Source of the DNA: Flavobacteriaceae bacterium UBA1115
Lineage (GTDB): Bacteria; Bacteroidota; Bacteroidia; Flavobacteriales; Flavobacteriaceae
DNA length: 6,568 nt
Assembly: GCA_002313325.1 (NCBI GenBank)
Contig: DCBE01000051.1
Span: forward strand, 347-6,914
Direction: 5' to 3'
How positions within the stretch are numbered: position 1 is the first letter of the stretch; each line of letters begins with the position of its first letter. The notes under the pieces were generated by a model that made no database searches, was not told where the DNA came from, and saw only the letters and a list, made by a program, of their open reading frames with translations. The position numbers and the translations under genes were made by a program. Below, in pieces: positions 4,657-6,568 of this stretch.

Positions 4657-6568
4657 ATGAAAGATACAATAATTGTTAAAGGAACGCGGGTGCACAACTT
4701 GCAAGATATTGACGTGGAAATTCCACGTAATGAGCTTGTTGTCATTACTGGACTATCGGGTAGCGGCAAATCCTCACTTGCCTTTGACACCGTTTATGCC
4801 GAGGGCCAACGCCGCTATATCGAAACCTTCTCTGCCTATGCACGACAGTTTTTGGGTGCACTAGAACGCCCCGACGTGGATAAAATTGACGGGCTTTCTC
4901 CAGTCATTGCTATCGAACAAAAAACGACGGGGAAAAGTCCCAGGTCTACGGTAGGTACCATTACAGAAGTATATGATTTCTTACGTTTACTGTATGCGCG
5001 TGCCGCTGATGCGTATAGCTTTCAGACCAACGAAAAAATGGTGCAATACAGCGACACCGAAATTCAAGCGGCTATTTCCTCGTCCTACAAAGACAAAAAA
5101 ATTGCCATACTCGCTCCTGTCGTGCAATCTAGAAAAGGACACTACCGCGAACTCTTTGCATCTATTTTTAAGCAAGGTTTTACTAGAGTGCGAGCAGATG
5201 GAGCTTTTGTGGAGTTGGTTCCTAATTTCAAGCTTGATAGGTATAAAAACCACGACATTGAAATTGTTATTGATAGGCTTCAAGTCAAAACGTCAAAAAC
5301 AGGCAGCAAGCGTCTTGCTGAAAGCATAGAAACCGCTATGTATCACGGGAATGATATGCTAATTATATATGATTACGAAACAGAAAATACACGCTTTTAC
5401 AGCCGTAAATTAATGTGCCCGAGCAGTGGTATTTCATATGCGACACCAGAACCCAATACTTTTTCATTCAACTCCCCAAAAGGCATGTGTCCTTCTTGCA
5501 ACGGTTTGGGTGTGGTGCATAAGGTCAATTATAAAAAAATCATCCCCGACCCCGACATCTCTATCAAGGCGGGTGGTATTGCCCCGATTGGAGAAGAAAA
5601 AAACAACTGGACGTTCAAGCAAATGAACAGCATCGCACAACGCTATAATTTTTCACTTACGGCTGCGATAAAAGACATTCCAAAGGATGGTATGGAGGTG
5701 ATACTGAACGGTGGAAACGAACGCTTTTCTGTGGCTTCTAAGTCGTTGGGTATCACTAGAGATTACAGCATTGATTACGATGGTGTTATTCCGTTTTTGG
5801 AACATCAATACAAAGAAGCACATACAGCGGCACTGAAACGTTGGGCACAGGGCTTTATGGACGAAATAAAATGTCCTGACTGCGCAGGCTCAAGGCTTCG
5901 AAAGGAAGCTTACTTCTTTAAGGTCGGTGATAAAGGCATTGCCGATTTGGCCGAAATGGACATTGCCCAATTGCACACTTGGGTACAAGGCATTCGTTCG
6001 TCAATGTCCGAAAAGCAAATCATCATCGCACATGAGGTACTGATCGAAATTGAAAAGCGATTGCAGTTTTTATTGGATGTTGGACTCGAATACCTGTCGT
6101 TAAGCCGAAGTGCCAAAACACTTTCCGGTGGCGAAGCACAACGCATTCGTTTGGCAACACAAATTGGAGCACAATTGGTTGGGGTACTCTATATTTTAGA
6201 CGAGCCCAGTATAGGTCTGCACCAGCGAGATAATGAAAAACTTATCGAATCGTTGATGCAGTTGCGTGATATTGGCAATTCTGTCATTGTAGTGGAACAT
6301 GACAAAGATATCATGCTTAAATCAGATTATCTTATAGACATGGGACCTGGCGCTGGACGTCACGGTGGAAAGGTTGTGGCAGCCGATCATCCGAAGCATA
6401 TTCAGCAGATGGATACTGATACGGCAGCCTACCTAACAGGAAAAAAACAAATTGAAGTACCACAAAAAAGACGTTGCGGAAACGGAAAAAAACTGCGATT
6501 AAAAGGATGTATAGGCAACAACCTAAAGAATGTAGACCTCAGCATACCACTTGGTAGCATGATAGGAG
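4657..6568 (+). CDS. uvrA: Excinuclease ABC subunit A, N-terminal two thirds (runs off right edge)
   Basis: DNA-damage recognition ATPase of the UvrABC nucleotide excision repair system; it acts as a dimer that loads UvrB onto damaged DNA. The window shows 637 codons of a protein normally about 940 long. The start is typical (MKDTIIVKGTRVHNLQDIDV), and a TAA at 4624-4626 closes the frame upstream with no other ATG. Visible parts are Walker A GLSGSGKSS (32-40); YAEGQRRYIETFSAYARQFL (47-66); the first zinc module around Cys254, Cys278 and Cys281, with Ser257 where a fourth Cys is expected; a CPDC pair followed by GSRL (406-414); the ABC signature LSGGEAQRIRLA (489-500); Walker B LYILDEPSIGLH (511-522); and the H-loop VVEHD with His548. 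The second nucleotide-binding domain begins at about residue 612 (LRLKGCIGNNLKNVDL), and the window stops just before its Walker A. It follows the AcpH relic and probably has its own promoter. Confidence 0.97.
   Translation, partial: MKDTIIVKGTRVHNLQDIDVEIPRNELVVITGLSGSGKSSLAFDTVYAEGQRRYIETFSAYARQFLGALERPDVDKIDGLSPVIAIEQKTTGKSPRSTVGTITEVYDFLRLLYARAADAYSFQTNEKMVQYSDTEIQAAISSSYKDKKIAILAPVVQSRKGHYRELFASIFKQGFTRVRADGAFVELVPNFKLDRYKNHDIEIVIDRLQVKTSKTGSKRLAESIETAMYHGNDMLIIYDYETENTRFYSRKLMCPSSGISYATPEPNTFSFNSPKGMCPSCNGLGVVHKVNYKKIIPDPDISIKAGGIAPIGEEKNNWTFKQMNSIAQRYNFSLTAAIKDIPKDGMEVILNGGNERFSVASKSLGITRDYSIDYDGVIPFLEHQYKEAHTAALKRWAQGFMDEIKCPDCAGSRLRKEAYFFKVGDKGIADLAEMDIAQLHTWVQGIRSSMSEKQIIIAHEVLIEIEKRLQFLLDVGLEYLSLSRSAKTLSGGEAQRIRLATQIGAQLVGVLYILDEPSIGLHQRDNEKLIESLMQLRDIGNSVIVVEHDKDIMLKSDYLIDMGPGAGRHGGKVVAADHPKHIQQMDTDTAAYLTGKKQIEVPQKRRCGNGKKLRLKGCIGNNLKNVDLSIPLGSMIG

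Noticed and set aside
4973..6146. Several short open frames on both strands within uvrA
   Set aside because: All overlap the continuous UvrA reading frame with its conserved ATPase motifs and show no motifs of their own.

Overview
The window looks like a stretch of chromosome from a low-GC member of the Bacteroidota, probably a flavobacterium-like organism. The evidence is the families present: a TlpA-type thioredoxin lipoprotein with a DUF4369-like N-terminus, an HtrB/LpxL-type acyltransferase, a GlmM of the GEGNGG type and a Bacteroidota-style UvrA. Start codons lack Shine-Dalgarno sequences, and TAnnTTTG-type -7 boxes lie just upstream of them. The order within the phylum cannot be fixed from the sequence alone. 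No phage, transposon, CRISPR array, tRNA or rRNA was seen.

Layout from left to right. Positions 1-612 (minus) hold the first 204 codons of chorismate synthase, aroC, which runs off the left edge. A short divergent promoter region (613-754) separates it from a two-gene plus-strand unit: a thioredoxin-fold lipoprotein (755-1879) and, 23 nt later, a lysophospholipid/lipid A-type acyltransferase (1903-2784). The 3' end of the acyltransferase overlaps by 29 bp the 3' end of the convergent phosphoglucosamine mutase gene glmM (2756-4141, minus). Next comes about 515 bp with no intact gene (4142-4656). It holds a decayed acyl-carrier-protein phosphodiesterase (AcpH/DUF479) gene with a lost start codon, a frameshift and in-frame stops. 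The window ends inside uvrA (4657 onward, plus), of which 637 codons are visible, stopping just before the second Walker A motif.

The intact genes are housekeeping: aromatic amino acid biosynthesis (aroC), cell-envelope thiol redox and lipid acylation (lipoprotein plus acyltransferase), UDP-GlcNAc precursor supply (glmM) and nucleotide excision repair (uvrA). The most informative observations are the AcpH relic between glmM and uvrA, the repeated placement of -7 boxes only 13-17 nt from four start codons (predicting very short leaders), and a Cys-to-Ser change in the first zinc module of UvrA. I see no convincing undescribed multi-gene system here.
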